From positions 131,303,422-131,367,421 of the forward strand of contig OY754329.1 of assembly GCA_963573305.1 (NCBI GenBank): DNA of 64,000 nucleotides, in the 5' to 3' direction. The notes below the pieces were generated by a model. The model was given only the letters and a program-made list of their open reading frames with translations, was not told the DNA's origin and did no database searches. The number at the start of each line of letters is the position of its first letter. Positions within the stretch are counted from its first letter, which is position 1. The DNA comes from Pyrrhosoma nymphula (taxonomy: Eukaryota; Arthropoda; Insecta; Odonata; Coenagrionidae). The position numbers and the translations under genes were made by a program. Shown piece after piece: positions 11,509 to 24,206 of the stretch.

Positions 11509-12829
11509 CCTCTTTATGATTAGAGGTAGGCATATAAACCTGGATTATAACTAAATTCGTTGGATCTGCCTTTAGTTCCACGACTATTATCCTATCACTC
11601 ACCTGTTCTGCATACATTACTTTTCTACCTAGTTTCCTATTCATTACGAATGCAACCCCGCGCTGATTTTCATTCCCTCCATTATAAATTACTCTAGTAG
11701 TCCCCGTTCCATCTTACTTCACCTAGACCTATGATGTCTACACCCACCCTCTCCATTTCTTGCTATATATTCTCTAGCCTCCCCGCCCTCAGCGTAGTCC
11801 TAACGTTCCACGTGCCTATTCTGATTGTTTCGTTCCTCTTCTTTATCTTATTTTCCTCTGCTGCAACTACATCTGAGCACGGGTTTCGTGTGATGATGAC
11901 CGCAGGGGCCTTGCTCCCACCGCGAGCACGACACCCGGCCCACTGGGCCGAGTCCCGTAGTTGCCAGGATTCATTATCATTTGGGAACTGTCCATAATTT
12001 CAAGGTTTTTTGTTTTTAATTGAGATAGTATTCCGTGGCCTTACTCAATGTCTTTTTACGTGACACCATAACTTCCGAACCCACCCCACGGGGCTCAGAC
12101 GCCTTTTGCAGCCGCCTCACTGAGGTACAGACGCTGCGCGGACTACCATTCGTCTGTTTCCTAACCTTCGACCAATCTGGCATGGGTGACCCTACCAGTG
12201 GCATTGCTCTCGCCAGTGCAGCTCTAGGGGTCATCGGAGCATGCAAGCCCTTCCACCACGACAATGTTGTAGTCCAAGGGAAAGGAAACACAATATCAAG
12301 GCTATAAATTTTGCATAATTTGAGATGCTTTTGTTACAAGCTTTGAAATGAAAGGATTTCGGTGAATATGCCCTGAGAATACGTGAATTGATGATTATAT
12401 TTCAATATTTGGGATCTTGTAAGTAGCTAGTTAATCCAGTAATAATTCTCGGAGGGCATTGTTTCCCCAGAACAAGAAATCGTTTCCTTATTTCCTCAAA
12501 AATCACCATATGATAAGACGAAAATGTAGCCGTAATTGAATTGCACTAGAGATGGCCTGGGGATTTTGGCAGTTCCCCATTACTCGCCCTGTGCTTTTTT
12601 GAGAAAATACGTAGATGAAAGGGTGGGAGAGTCTAAAAGAGAATAAATGCACTTGGCATGTGAAATACTCATTGAATTTCACACAGCTGAAGTCGGACAG
12701 CCAGCTAAGTTATTACGTCTTTGCTGTGCGCGTCCACCGCTGTCTGTGTATGACATGGGATGAAGGTGGATTTAACAAAGTTTAATGAAACCATCACGGC
12801 GTTTTAACGCTGGAATTGTAATTAGGGAA

Positions 12830-13205
12830 TGTAGACGTGGATTAGCACTATCGGAACAGTTGAAATATCTGGGCAATATTTCGACACCAATGGACTTAAT
12901 AGTAAGAATAATTTGGATAAATAGGAAAATATAGCTTTTAAAATGAGAAGAAAATTAAAGGCTAAGTAAAGATTATGGGAACAAATATTTGATCTGTGGA
13001 AATTTTTAATACAAAGCGTTATACTTTATGGATCTGAAGTTCAGATCTTTGATGAAAGAGGACGAGTTATGGCTTAAGTTAGGGATTTACTTACGAGTTA
13101 AGAATTTTGACACTTGGAAATGAAGTAGGTGGATAATATTAGCTGGAAAGAGGAGAATCCCAGCGATGGTATGTCAGATACAGTAATAGAATGGACGATG
13201 ACATG
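12830..13205 (+). mobile_element. decayed LINE C-terminal fragment
   Basis: Plus-strand pieces read EQLKYLGNI, AFKMRRKLKAK, LWKFLIQSVILYGSEV and, near 13140, ISWKEEN. This is the same region of a LINE ORF as at 9.7-10.2 kb but diverged. It runs into an oppositely oriented LINE 3' end at 13.2 kb. Confidence 0.55.
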
Positions 13206-13214
13206 ACATAGGGT

Positions 13215-13480
13215 ATTCTACCAGCTGATTGGTAAGTTTGTGGACTATCCACATCCCAACATTCTCAATTCTGGAACAGCTTTTCACATTTCTTCAATTT
13301 ACTTGCATCAAGTCTCTCCTAAGATCCACGTACCTTCTGTCTCTCCTTATGTTGCGCTAAATTCCTATCCTCTCCCTTCCTCTTCCACACTTCCCCAACA
13401 TTCTCCCGTCAGCCACCATGTTCAACTCATCCGCGCCGCTCAGCACGTCTTTAATGTCCGCATGGAACGCTAAATAGTTT
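13215..13480 (-). mobile_element. LINE 3'-end fragment
   Basis: This begins with the same hairpin as the 9.6 kb element (CTACCAGCTGATTGGTAA, 13218-13235) and continues with diverged sequence matching the LINE C-terminus in reverse (compare 9627-9800). It is a short 5'-truncated copy, the usual result of incomplete LINE reverse transcription. Confidence 0.6.
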
Positions 13481-13489
13481 CATATTTCT

Positions 13490-14955
13490 GTAATTTTGTA
13501 ACAATTTTTACGTGTCAGCATGACAGTCGAGGTATGAAGACGAGATTGAATATTGCTTGATAGATTATATTTGTACTTCTGTACCACTTACCACTATTTA
13601 TATCGCCTCGTCTTGCTTGAAATGTCTCGCATGATTTTATTTTATGCAAAAACTAATATATTACAGTATCCAATTATCAAGTCAATCGTATCGTATCAAA
13701 AATATCAATAGTGCTAATCAGTAGTAGTATGTCCACCCGTGTACTGCATGTTAGCATGCTTTTCAACATGTGATTGGATAAAATATTGTGACTGCTGCAT
13801 ATAAAATTGCCACCACGTGTTGAAAAAAATATTGCGATATATCATGTGCGAAGTTTTAGTTTAAAGGACCATAAAATCGATTTATTACCATTTTATAAAT
13901 CACGCTTCATGATGACACTAAATCGAGTTAACTTTGAAAATTTGAGCAAATTACATGAATCAAATCCACATGATCCCATGAGTGCTTTCAATCAAATATT
14001 AATCACGATGTTCCCATTTTTTGCACAGCACATCATAAATAACCGCTGAATCACTCTCCCCTGGATCACCAAAAAGTGCCCTGGATCACCAAAAAGTCTC
14101 GTGTGTCAAAATAGTGAGAGAGGCCATGGGAATTGGTGTCATCCAATGTTAAAATCGCATAAGGAAATATATCTAAGAGTTAATGGGGAAATATTTCAGC
14201 GGATTTACTTTCTTATACATTAAGAAAACCACTACACATCCGCTTGCTTATAGAATATGTAAAAATTTCTGTATTTATCAAAGACCACTGTAAAATAAAG
14301 CATTATTTTTTATTATTTTACGCACCGAACGCCATTCTGAAATCGTTATCAATTAACGTCAGTTGTTCTATAAAGGCATCATAATAGACCAAAATGTAGA
14401 AAATGAACTTAATCACCAGGAAGGTTTGAATATGTATCATTTAACGTTGAATGGGTTAATGTCACAGTGGGAATACAGAATATATACATATATTGTGTCT
14501 TAAAAATTAATATCCCAACAGGAATATGGAATCACTTTGTAATGATAAATACCAATGAAATTAATTGTACTGATGCTAGGCTACTTAATGATATCAAACT
14601 AGGAACATACAATTACCTTCAAGAAGATAATGATCTTGGGGATACTTACATTTTTAACAACCTTACAAAAATCTTCTTTCAGCTGGAGCTCAATGCTTAG
14701 ATTTCCCGCACTGCTACTCCCATCTCATTCCTAGGGAAATGCATGATGACAATCTTGCGACATAACTCCTGTGAATCACATAAGTCAGAACAAGAGCCGT
14801 AAGTTACAAGCACAGCTGAATTTTCCTCTTTGGGAAACACTTAATAGTAAAATAAGAATTTCATCCCATCCTTATACAAAATTAACCATGCAAAAGGAAA
14901 TGCATTCTTTAGACCGCGTTCATGCGTTTGTTTAAGTGGAACTTTCGTGAAATTC
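13490..14955. other. non-coding, nothing recognised
   Basis: An AT-rich stretch. An 80-codon plus-strand open frame at 13807-14049 has no recognisable motif and no splice or codon support. Confidence 0.5.
14056..14099 (+). repeat. 20-base tandem duplication
   Basis: CCCTGGATCACCAAAAAGT occurs twice in a row. Too short to classify. Confidence 0.6.
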
Positions 14956-14959
14956 TCCC

Positions 14960-15605
14960 GCTGAACTGGGTCATTCCATATAAAGTGGTCTATGGCTCCC
15001 CACTCGACCATCTCGGATTTCAAAGAAATTTTGTGGGTTGAGTTCCACATAGCTCAAATGAAATTGTGCTGTGTGTCGTCAATATCAGACGTGATTTGCC
15101 AACTAACGGACAAAGCCAGGGGTTTTAAATTATGCAATCAACAAGATACTTATATTGAAATATTGCAGATCGAATTTAATATTCATTAAATAGTTATTGA
15201 ATTTTTTTGGAGAACTAATTTAATTTGAATAAAATGTGAATTTTTTTGAAGAAATTATTTTTCGGCCGATTTCGCCACAACTTATCCACCCTGGTCGCAG
15301 TAAGCTAATTTTATTATTATTTTAAATAAATAAAGCACAAAAAGTTGTAAAAGATAGCTAAGTATAATAAATTTTACAGAGATATTGAGTCAAAAAGTTG
15401 CTTAAATTTTACAGGTCTCTTGCACGTAGCCATAACAAGGGGTCACACAAACGGCTATATCTCCAAAAGTATTGCACCGGTGGACCTAAAGGCTCACACG
15501 ATTTTGTTTGAGACATGTGAAACTCAAAACACTTCATCAAAATTTGAGATGGTCGAGCGGGGAACTTTTCAAAAACTAGACCACTTGACATGGAATGACC
15601 CTTCC
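14960..15605. repeat. diverged inverted repeat
   Basis: The plus-strand block 15440-15603 (GAGATGGTCGAGCGGGGA near 15546 and CATGGAATGACCC near 15590) matches the reverse complement of about 14968-15090 (GAGATGGTCGAGTGGGGA and TATGGAATGACCC) at about 75-80 percent. The central 300 bases are AT-rich and unrelated. It is probably two copies of a dispersed repeat in opposite orientation or a foldback element. No coding sequence was recognised. Confidence 0.55.
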
Positions 15606-15609
15606 ACTC

Positions 15610-16485
15610 GACTTACATATATAAGTGGTTTTCATATAATATTTCATATTCATATCATTGTGTCTTTCATTATAATTCTAAATTAGGGAAGTTAAGGAGT
15701 GATAATGAGAGTAATTCAATATTACCTTTAAAAGTACCTCTCCTTTATTTCAACTGTGTGAGTCAAAACAAATACTAAATTACTCCTATAAATTTGCGAG
15801 CAAAAAAGAAGCTGCTTTCACTGATGGCAGTTCTTAGCTATTAAAATTTCATCATGAGCACGCAAAGCTAAAAAAATCGCACCTATCTAGAAATGCTGGA
15901 GACTTTAAAAGATGTGACTGATTGTAGTCAGCGCAAAGTAAATTCCGATTTAGTAAATGTGGTAATTGACTATAAATAGGCTTGCATTATACGGAAAGGA
16001 AAAATATGGTGTAAAAGTCGTAACATATGCGGAGTTTTTAAAAACAAATTATATTAATAAAAATATTTTCCTGAAATGAAAAACTGTATATACATTCATA
16101 TCGAATTTTAATGCATTTTGTTAATATCCGACCCTAAGGTAAGCAGTCAGCTGCCTTAGCCAGAAAAAATCACGTTCCCAAGAGATTCCGCTAAAGATAG
16201 TCTTGTCTTCACTTTTCCTATTTACGCCCTGAGATCCTGACGATGAATGTTTCAAATGTTAGGCCGACATTCATTCGATTTGGAGGTAACCCTGAGATAG
16301 AGCCTAACCTCATAAATTATGTCACAAGATGCCATACGTACAAAGGAAGAATTGTGGAGGCGGAATATTTTGAAATAAGGCACTAAAATACTTGGTAATG
16401 AATAATTGCCGCAATCAAATCTCTCTAAACTAGAAAACTACAGAAGCATCTTCCATTATTAATAGGGTAATCTACAGGTTGAGAT
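15610..16485. other. non-coding, nothing recognised
   Basis: AT-rich sequence without an open frame of note or visible repeat structure. Confidence 0.55.
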
Positions 16486-16486
16486 A

Positions 16487-16557
16487 GGTTTAAATGGGAA
16501 TCGAAACCCTCTGGATTTTTAAAGGCGAGGTCTCTTAACTACTAACGCGATTTCTTT
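16487..16557 (-). repeat. possible tRNA-derived SINE head
   Basis: On the minus strand TAGTAGTTAAGAG resembles an A box and GGGTTTCGATTCCC resembles a B box, spaced about 30 bases apart with CTCGCCTTT between, as in tRNA-derived SINEs. No cloverleaf can be completed. It abuts the 3' side of the LINE fragment at 16.56 kb. Confidence 0.3.
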
Positions 16558-16559
16558 CT

Positions 16560-17060
16560 TCATCTCAAAATGTGTCCTACTTCTCTTCATTCCCTCCATG
16601 AAGCCCATTCTCTTTCTTCCCCTTTCCCGCTTACCCAAAATCCTCCCCTCTTTCATGGCTTTCAGCATTCCTTCGGCTCTCATTACCTGCTTCAATTACC
16701 TACTATGCCTCCCCCTAATCTCCTTCACAAGTTACCTCTCCTCATTCACCATACCAAGCACTTTCTCGTTTGTCTCCCATTTCGTCATCCGTATCTTCTC
16801 CGCCATCCTCCACACCTAGATCACTAATTCCTGAAGCCTATTCTCATTCTCTTTACTCAGAGTCCACGTTTATGCGCCATACAACGCTACACTCCATCTT
16901 AAACTTTTTTCCCCAACCATTTCTTTGCCTTTTTTTACTCAAGGTCCCCGTCATCCATTCCCTCCTGTTGCTAAGTGCTTCTTTTGCTAACGTAATTCTC
17001 CTTCTGTCACTGTGCCCATATTTCTCTCAAAGCACTACCCAAATAATAAAACTTTTCCAC
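16560..17060 (-). mobile_element. decayed LINE C-terminal fragment
   Basis: The plus strand shows the TC-rich mirror of the LINE C-terminus, with the same order of blocks as the reverse complement of 5570-6150. On the minus strand it gives broken pieces of the RRRELMT..., AETWTL-like and WRRMEK-like segments. Stops and shifts are frequent. A tRNA-like block lies directly beyond its 3' end. Confidence 0.55.
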
Positions 17061-17064
17061 TTGC

Positions 17065-19950
17065 TACAGTTTGCACCCTCCTCCTTAGATGAGCTTATGG
17101 CTTACTCGACTATTCAAGTGCATTGTATGCAAATCCTCAGGTCTTACTTGCGCGTAGTGGTTGCATTAATTCAAGGAAGTATATCGAAAGCGTGAAATTT
17201 ATGTTAATGCCTTACGAACCAGCTGCATACCGAGGTGCTTTCTCGAAAAAAGATGCGCAAACTCTTGGCGAAAGCAGTGAGAAATGTTAACATAAGTAAG
17301 GTGCAAATTAATTTTCTTTTAGTATATACTTTCCTCGTTTAGTATTTACTACTTTCCCTGTCAACATACGGTTGGGATGACGGAGAATTCCTCAAAGCTT
17401 CGACGCACTTCCCCGAAATGTTGCCTTTTGTTGGTGGACTGGAAGGGGAAAGGCATTTTGAATTCTTGGCCCCTTTGAGCTTATTGTTTGGTTATCTCTA
17501 CCCTCATGTGTTGAATCAGCCCTAGAGTTTACGGTAGATATGCTGAATTTACATGTCCCACTGAATTAGAGACATTATTATTTTGTTGCCTGGAATATTA
17601 AGTCTGTCACCAGGACTACGCTTTCATGCGTGCATCGTGCATATTAATTTTGGTGGCAGTAATTTTCCCTTAGTAAATTAACGGAGATTCTGTTCAAAAC
17701 TTGCTGTTATATCAAATGCCATTCTATAAAAAATCATAAAAATCAGAGAAACGTTGTCAGAAAAACACAACGACACGGCAAATACCCGGAAGAAGAATGG
17801 GATATTATAAAAAAGTCCTGAGTACCTCATTTTGCCTTTATAAACTCCTGGTAGTTGGTACAGAGTAGCTACACCACGAAAGCCATATTATGTCAAGCTC
17901 ATTAATCGCCTAGCATAAGTAATATCCTCGGGGCAGGGCCGGTGTGCGAACGATCGCACAAGGCCCCGCACCGGTGACTAATTTTTCAAAATCAAAATTA
18001 TTTCTTTTTTTAATCCGAATATGCATTAATTCGAATATTACCACGCAACCGGCTTTCATTTCATGTCGACCAATACAAGGCAACGTGTGCTTTGAGTCAA
18101 TCACAACGCTTTCAGATAGCTAGCACTGACTAAAGTGATAAAAGTAAATGAGAAAAGTAAAAACCATACGTTTCGTTGAGCTTGGGTTATGGCAGCTGAT
18201 CGTACATCGTACTTTTTATTTAGAGATGTGAAAATAAATAAAATATTCGTTTTTAAAAGGAATACAAGTGACATATGTAATATATTATTGAACTTTACTG
18301 TATAATATAACTAGAAATATACGTATTATCGATACAAAGGAAAATATGACTTTCATTGTTGTCGTAAAATATTTAAAAACATTTTTGGACAATTTCGCAA
18401 CATGACTTGTAGAGACAAAGATCCAGAAAGAAAGTGTGTGTGTGTGGCTCTGATTAATTGAAGACATAAAGAAAAAGAGAAGAAACTGCGGAAAAGCAAA
18501 GGAATTCCCTTATAAACTTTAAAAGAAAAACGAAAATTATAAACTGAATAAACGAAAAACTCACAGTTACTGGAAGATCAAACGCAGAATTACGCCGTAC
18601 AACATGTATGAAAACAACCCTGATAACCATTAAAGCCACGGGAAGATTATCACGAAATTTGCTTCGGCCCCGCCAGTTAACTTTGTACCGGTCCCCCTTT
18701 TGTTCGGACCGGCCTCGCTTCGGGGCATAGGGGATTAAGGCAGCGGAAGAGGGGAGGTAGTTGGGCAAGCGGGTAAATGAATAGAAAGAGGTCTTCCAGA
18801 TTACATGAAAGGGGGTAGGAAATAGCCGAGCTAAAAATGCATAAATGTAGAAATCTAAGACCCTAGGAATAGAGAAGATCATATGGCTGTGCTTCTGTAT
18901 CTATCCTAACTTCCTGGAGGCCAATGGTAATAAGAAAAATTCTCAGGGTGGTAAAATAAAAAGGCAGGCTAACAAAAGCAAGCGTTCGACCGAGTAAATT
19001 CGGCAGGGGCGACACCGCGAAGAAACTTCTAGCGGTAGTGTGCAGAAGAGGGAAATTCAAAATCTCGCTGAGCTTGCTGCCGTATTTTGCGATGTGTCAC
19101 TTTATACTAGCGATTAAAATTTGAGTGCAATAGCACCTTCAAAGCCTTCAAAGAGAGAGCACTTTCAAAGTTGATCTCTCTTCTGGCAGATCAACAAAAA
19201 AATGGGAAATGAAGGTCTGAATAGTAATTATAACTGCCTCATCATTTCTAATTAGCTAATTTCTTGCTTTCATTATTAATTAATTTTGCAAAACACTAAA
19301 TACACTTGAAAATGGCCAAATTTGCCATAACATTTTCAATAATTTTGCTAAAATTTCTGAAAACGATTACGTGAAAGTCAAACCAGCTCTAACTCATTAA
19401 TCATTTTGGTATAAACCAAGGTTTATAGAAATATGTCATGATGTGCAAAGCACAGTTTAATAAATCAGAAATTTCACAACTGTTTGAAAAATAGATTTTA
19501 GAAGAGTGTGAGTGACAGGAATAAGTATAAAAGTATTATAAGATGCAATTTGCAGTATTGATGTTCAAACCATTTTTAATCAGAACAGAAGAAGCTCACT
19601 GGTCAGAATGTGATTAATCAAATAGCCTGTCACCTCAGTCATCACCCTATTAAGTTTCATTCTTCCTTGAATTGACTATTTTTTTAGATACACATGAGTT
19701 TGTCCAGTGTAAAAAAATCAACTATAGCACACTTGTCCATAGGTTTATTCTGGAATACGGTCACTGAACTCAAAATGTAATTCGAGGTTTGAGTGCAAAA
19801 TGCAGTGCTGGCATAAATGGCTTTCCAGGTTACATGTTAGCTGCATCCTGTCTCCATATTGCAGACCCCATACTTAGTGTAAGAATCACTTCAGCTAAGA
19901 ATATTCACCATATCCTTAAAAAAAGTAAAAGTTATCCTATTCTTCAAAAG
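17065..19950. other. non-coding, nothing recognised
   Basis: Contains a small GC hairpin at 17937-17975 (GGGCCGGTGTGCG...GCACCGG) and a TG run near 18437. No gene or transposon protein was recognised. Confidence 0.5.
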
Positions 19951-19954
19951 AAAG

Positions 19955-20885
19955 GGGAATACTGATAAATTGCAAAACTACAGCACTATTTCAATCGTTA
20001 TCGCTGTGAATTGAGACTGGCAATCCAAATCTCGCAAATAATGATCTTTATTCATTAATGGTATATTGAGCTGCAGTGGAAGGTGTTTGAAACACTTCCA
20101 GCCATTTAGAATGGGCATCAATTACTATCAAATAAATTTTTCCTTTACAAGGACTAAGAAATTCTAGATGCAAATGTTCCCACGGTTGATTAGGATAATG
20201 CCAAACATATAATTCAGCTCTAGCAGGACCCTGTCACTCTGAAAGGCAGGACGAACAGCTATTAGCTAGGCACTCAATGTCTAAATCTAGGTTAGGTCAA
20301 TAAACATTGGACCTTGCTACACTTTTCATTTTGTCCATTCCCATATGACTGATATGTAACTCCTTTAAAATGTATCTTCTTAAACTTTCTGGAATAATTA
20401 CTCGGTACCCCAACATGAGTACACCTTGCTCAATAGTGAGCTTGTCCCTCCTTTGAAAGAATGCTGATAGTTCCTTATCTCCCTCGGGCAAAACATTTGG
20501 CCAACCATGCATTACATATCCATACACTTTTTAACAGAACATCTTTTTGTGTTTCTTTCTTAACATGATCACAATTTAAGGGAATTGAACTTTCTTTAAT
20601 ACAATGCAGGTATGTTCCAACCCAATCTAAGTCATCATTGTTTACTGAATGCTTAACATTCAATGGTAATATTGATAGCACATCAGCACTGTTGTCCTCT
20701 GACTTGATATATTTGATGTCGAAATAATAACCAGACAAAAATAATGCATAGCGTTGTAATCTACCTGCTGCAAACACCAGAATACCTTTCTTTGGACCAA
20801 AAATACTTAATAATGGCTTATGATCACACTTAAGAATAAAATGTCTACCATACAAATAATATAAAACCATACAAATATGTTTGTA
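19955..20885 (-). mobile_element. Ty3/gypsy pol fragment
   Basis: On the minus strand this starts in RNase H (YLYGRHFILKCDHKPLLSIF, RLQRYALFLSGYYFDIKY), continues to the integrase zinc-binding region (LRRYILKELHISHMGMDKMK) and the integrase core (LHLEFLSPCKGKIYLIVIDA, then HSKWLEVFQTPS). Stops and shifts separate the blocks, so it is dead. No LTRs were found, and it is truncated on both sides. Confidence 0.8.
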
Positions 20886-20889
20886 GCCT

Positions 20890-21639
20890 CAATTCGCTAT
20901 TCGTCACCGCTAGTGACCCTTGACCCCTGAGAAACCCTTGAAGGTCAATGGATGACAGGAGGGATCTGAATACCTTACCATCGATCTTGGAACATTTTTA
21001 AACCTATGATTCGTTAGGTTTGTAGCAGCTATTCACGATTTGTCACCACTGTGACTTTGGCTGTGCCCTTTCAGGGGTCACGGTTGCATTTTCGAGCTCA
21101 AAAGTTCTTTCATTGTGTTCCTCATGCCCAAAAACGTAATCATTGAAAGTTTTGCAAAGAAATTCTGCCATTTTTGTACTTCGAAAAATTTAACATTGAA
21201 AGCCCACTAGGCAAAATTTGGATTTTTGGTTGGACCCTATTTACGGGGTCAAGAGGTCATATTTATGAAATTTTGCTTTCACTCAACAAAACTTACGGCC
21301 TTTTTCTACCTAGGTACCAAATTTCATCGTGGCATGTGGCATGATAGAAAGTGTCTGAAATTATATGTTAGAAATGACACACGATCAATGGGACACTGTA
21401 CAGTATTATGTGGGAATGAATGTGATTAAGGGTTTCGGTATACATATACAAAATGAACTCGAGAATTGGACAGGCAGGAGCAATGATAAATGCTCCTGGT
21501 AGAATCCCCCTTGCCACATAGGTTGATTGGTAGGAGACAGATGAAAAATACCTAGTATGTAGGTTAACATGTGGTGACTAAGAGGCCCAATTCATAAACC
21601 AACTCATACCATCCAGGGTTCATTGATTAACGCAGGGTT
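20890..21639. other. non-coding, possible old repeat
   Basis: Two loosely similar blocks (GTAGCCTCAATTCGCTATTC at 20883 and GTAGCAGCTATTCACGATTT at 21021, each followed by GTCACC) suggest an old duplication. Nothing coding. Confidence 0.35.
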
Positions 21640-23185
21640 AACTGGTTTATTTTTCTTGATGTTTGACGTTTGACCAATGCAGGATACCCTGCAATAGCAT
21701 TTGAATTTGCACTTCCATAGGTATATGGTCTTTTGCTTTAAAGGAGAGGTTGGCAGTTTTTGTGATGCAATTAAAACATAAAAAAATGCTATGCTTCACA
21801 AGGGTTCTTATGATGTTTTTGGAAGTATTTGCAATGTATGGGATCAGAACAAACATGGACTAGTCCCCTATTCCCTGTGCGGTTTCCTCGGTGGTCCTTT
21901 TTGTGTCAAATATTGTTTCTTCTTCTCCTCCTTCCATGCAACCACAGAGAAGGGATGTATGTATCTTTAATCTGTGGTGCAACCATCCGTATGGTATTTA
22001 TGTGAAATTCATTGTGCTATAGAGTCCCTAGGATGGAGATATTCTGCTGTGGGTGGTGGTGAGAGTTGGGATTCAGGCACAGATCAGTACGCAATGGTTT
22101 CCAAAAAACAGAGTGGCCCCAGTCATCTACTGTCGTTCTTGGAGACAAATACATCTAAAATGGCAGGGGTCTGTTATCTTTGGTGAACTTTATAGAGTAA
22201 CTTTGTTGCAAGAAGTCCTTTCAGACTTCCCAAGCAGCTGTTTGACAAAGGTTCAGCCAGCATATCTCCGGAAGAGCTTGAACTTCTCCTTGCATGTCTG
22301 CAAGTCCTTCTCTTTCAGTTTCTCCATAAAAAAGTTGGCTATGATAGTGGTGAACCCATGGTTGCTCCTTTCTGTTGCTTGTAGAAACTTCTGTTTCAAT
22401 TAAAGTAGTAGGAAATAAAAAAACAGAATTCTATTGCTTTTGGTAAGTCTTCCACCAGGCCTTTTGCGTCAAGAGATTTTGTGATCTCAACAAATTCATT
22501 TGTGGGAATGCTGGTAAAATGAGATTAAAAATTGAAGCTGGCTACTAGGTTGGTTTAACCAACTCTCACTTCCTTAATCATCCCGATGAAGAGGGCACAG
22601 TTTCTGTCATAGATGGAGCTTTTTTTCAGAAAATGGTTGAAGAAGCTTGACTAGATATTTCTCCAATGTGTTCATGGAGGAGTCCATGGTGATGAAATGG
22701 ACTGATGTAGAATTCCTTCCTTATACATCTGGATCAGCCTGTAAAATCATGGAGGTTTTGATGCAGACTCAAGAATTCATTAGCGTTTTTCCAGAGGATG
22801 AAGGACTGGTGGCAAGGGCTTTATTCTGCTTCTGTAATTTGGTTGTAAGATAAGACTTCAAGCACTTGATACATATCTTCATATAAGACATTGGAAATAT
22901 TTCATTGGTAGTCTTTCTTTGCCATCATAATGATCACGTTTCCTTTGTCAGCCAGGATAATCAGCAAGTTTTTTTCTTCCATGAGTTCTCTAGTCACTGT
23001 CCTCTCTTTCCTGGTGAGGTTGGGTCTTGGGGGGGGGGGGGGGGCTTAGCACTCCACAGCATGCACCCAATTTCTCTTATCACATCTTTGGCTTCTATCT
23101 TCGCCAGTTTTCATGCAGCATCTGCCATCTCCAGCTTTCTTATCAAAATTCAAAAAGCTATGGTAACATCATGACTATGGTCTGT
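21640..23185 (-). mobile_element. decayed Penelope-like element fragment
   Basis: Several minus-strand frames with stops and shifts give PLE pieces in the right order: ADKGNVIIM (near 22,930), NTLEKYLVKLLQPFSEK, MGSPLS and IANFFMEKLK (near 22,330), DVFVSKND and KPLRTDLCLNPNSHHHPQQN (near 22,100), and IPYIANTSKNIIRTL (near 21,830). The last part corresponds to the linker before a GIY-YIG domain, which is not recognisable here. It is clearly older than the 2.5-5.0 kb copy and from a different subfamily. A run of 16 G at about 23,029-23,044 interrupts it. It lies outside fw, about 8 kb beyond its stop codon. Confidence 0.75.
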
Positions 23186-24206
23186 ATTTCATTCTAATAA
23201 TGTTTTCCTCAATCTAGAGCCAAAAGTTATCCAACCCATGATACAGAAAAAATGTTTATCTGAAATAGACTTTTAGTTTCCTTTTGATTGTAATCTTTAG
23301 CTGAGGGTAATTACTGAATTCTGTTAACAATAATACTCTTGAAATTACCAACCTCCACTTCCCACTATCTGCTGCTTTATTTAATTTTGAGGCAGATCTG
23401 CATCTAGCTTTTGCAGGGATTACAGGATTCTAAAATACCATAGAATGAAGACTCCTTGCATCACTTTTCAGAGTAATTCCATAGAAAAAGAAGTAATAAA
23501 GTCATTGATTACTATTTTGGAATATAATGGATTTGTAGCAATAATCAAATATAATAAATGCATAGTCATTAGGAGGGTAATTATGAGTAAAATTATCCTT
23601 AAAAGTTTCAATGGCTTTATTAATTAGAACTAGAGGACATTTCAAGGCTACGAGTATTTGGCTGTCAAGTATGGGCCCTCAATCAAGAAGGATCAAAATT
23701 AGACCCAAGAGCCAAACCCTGTGCTCTTCTTGGTTATGCAGATGGAGTGCAGGATGGCTACCGACTGTGGAGTTTTAAAAGAAGGTCAGCCATCACCAGG
23801 AGGGATGTGAAGTTTGATGAGACAAGATTCTCTTTCAAGAACCAAGAAATACCAGAAAATACCAGAAGGTAAAGCTTGACCTTAATCAGTTTGCAATCTT
23901 TGACTGGGAGGCCAACCCCATTGAAGAACAAGCTAACCAAGTGATGGAGCAACCAGCAGAGCCTGTTTTAAATGAACAGCCAGATGAAGACGTTGAGCTC
24001 CAGGAGGAGTAGAGACAGTAGAGACACTCGTCCAAGTAGCAATACCAGGTCCAGGGGAGGAACCATTAAAGGAGGATCTTGAGGTAGAGGTCATCCCTGT
24101 ACTTAGAAGATCAGATCGACTTAGGAAACCTAATGTATGTGGTTGCTGTAATTATGTAGCCGCCAGCCACCTACCTCCAGAGCACAGCTATTTTGGGCCC
24201 AACTCG

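Larger units (their letters stand above)
9605..12305 (-). mobile_element. LINE with internal deletion, leader to 3' hairpin
   Basis: On the minus strand this starts with a 5' leader at about 12305-11990, also found at 26.3 kb. IRIGTWNVRT (11823) opens an APE-type endonuclease. The reverse transcriptase start then gives LQSEVGRALRDMKRNKAVGID (split by stops, near 10480). Sequence jumps at about 10330 from IRRIYEDGV to KYGMTINHKKTKIMRFSR, so most of the catalytic palm is gone. The C-terminal region runs to 9728, and the 3' hairpin is at 9605-9622. It is non-autonomous as it stands. RTE-like is the likely clade. Confidence 0.82.

Noticed and set aside
13807..14049. Small protein gene of 80 codons
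   Set aside because: AT-rich, no motif, no neighbours or splice sites to support it.
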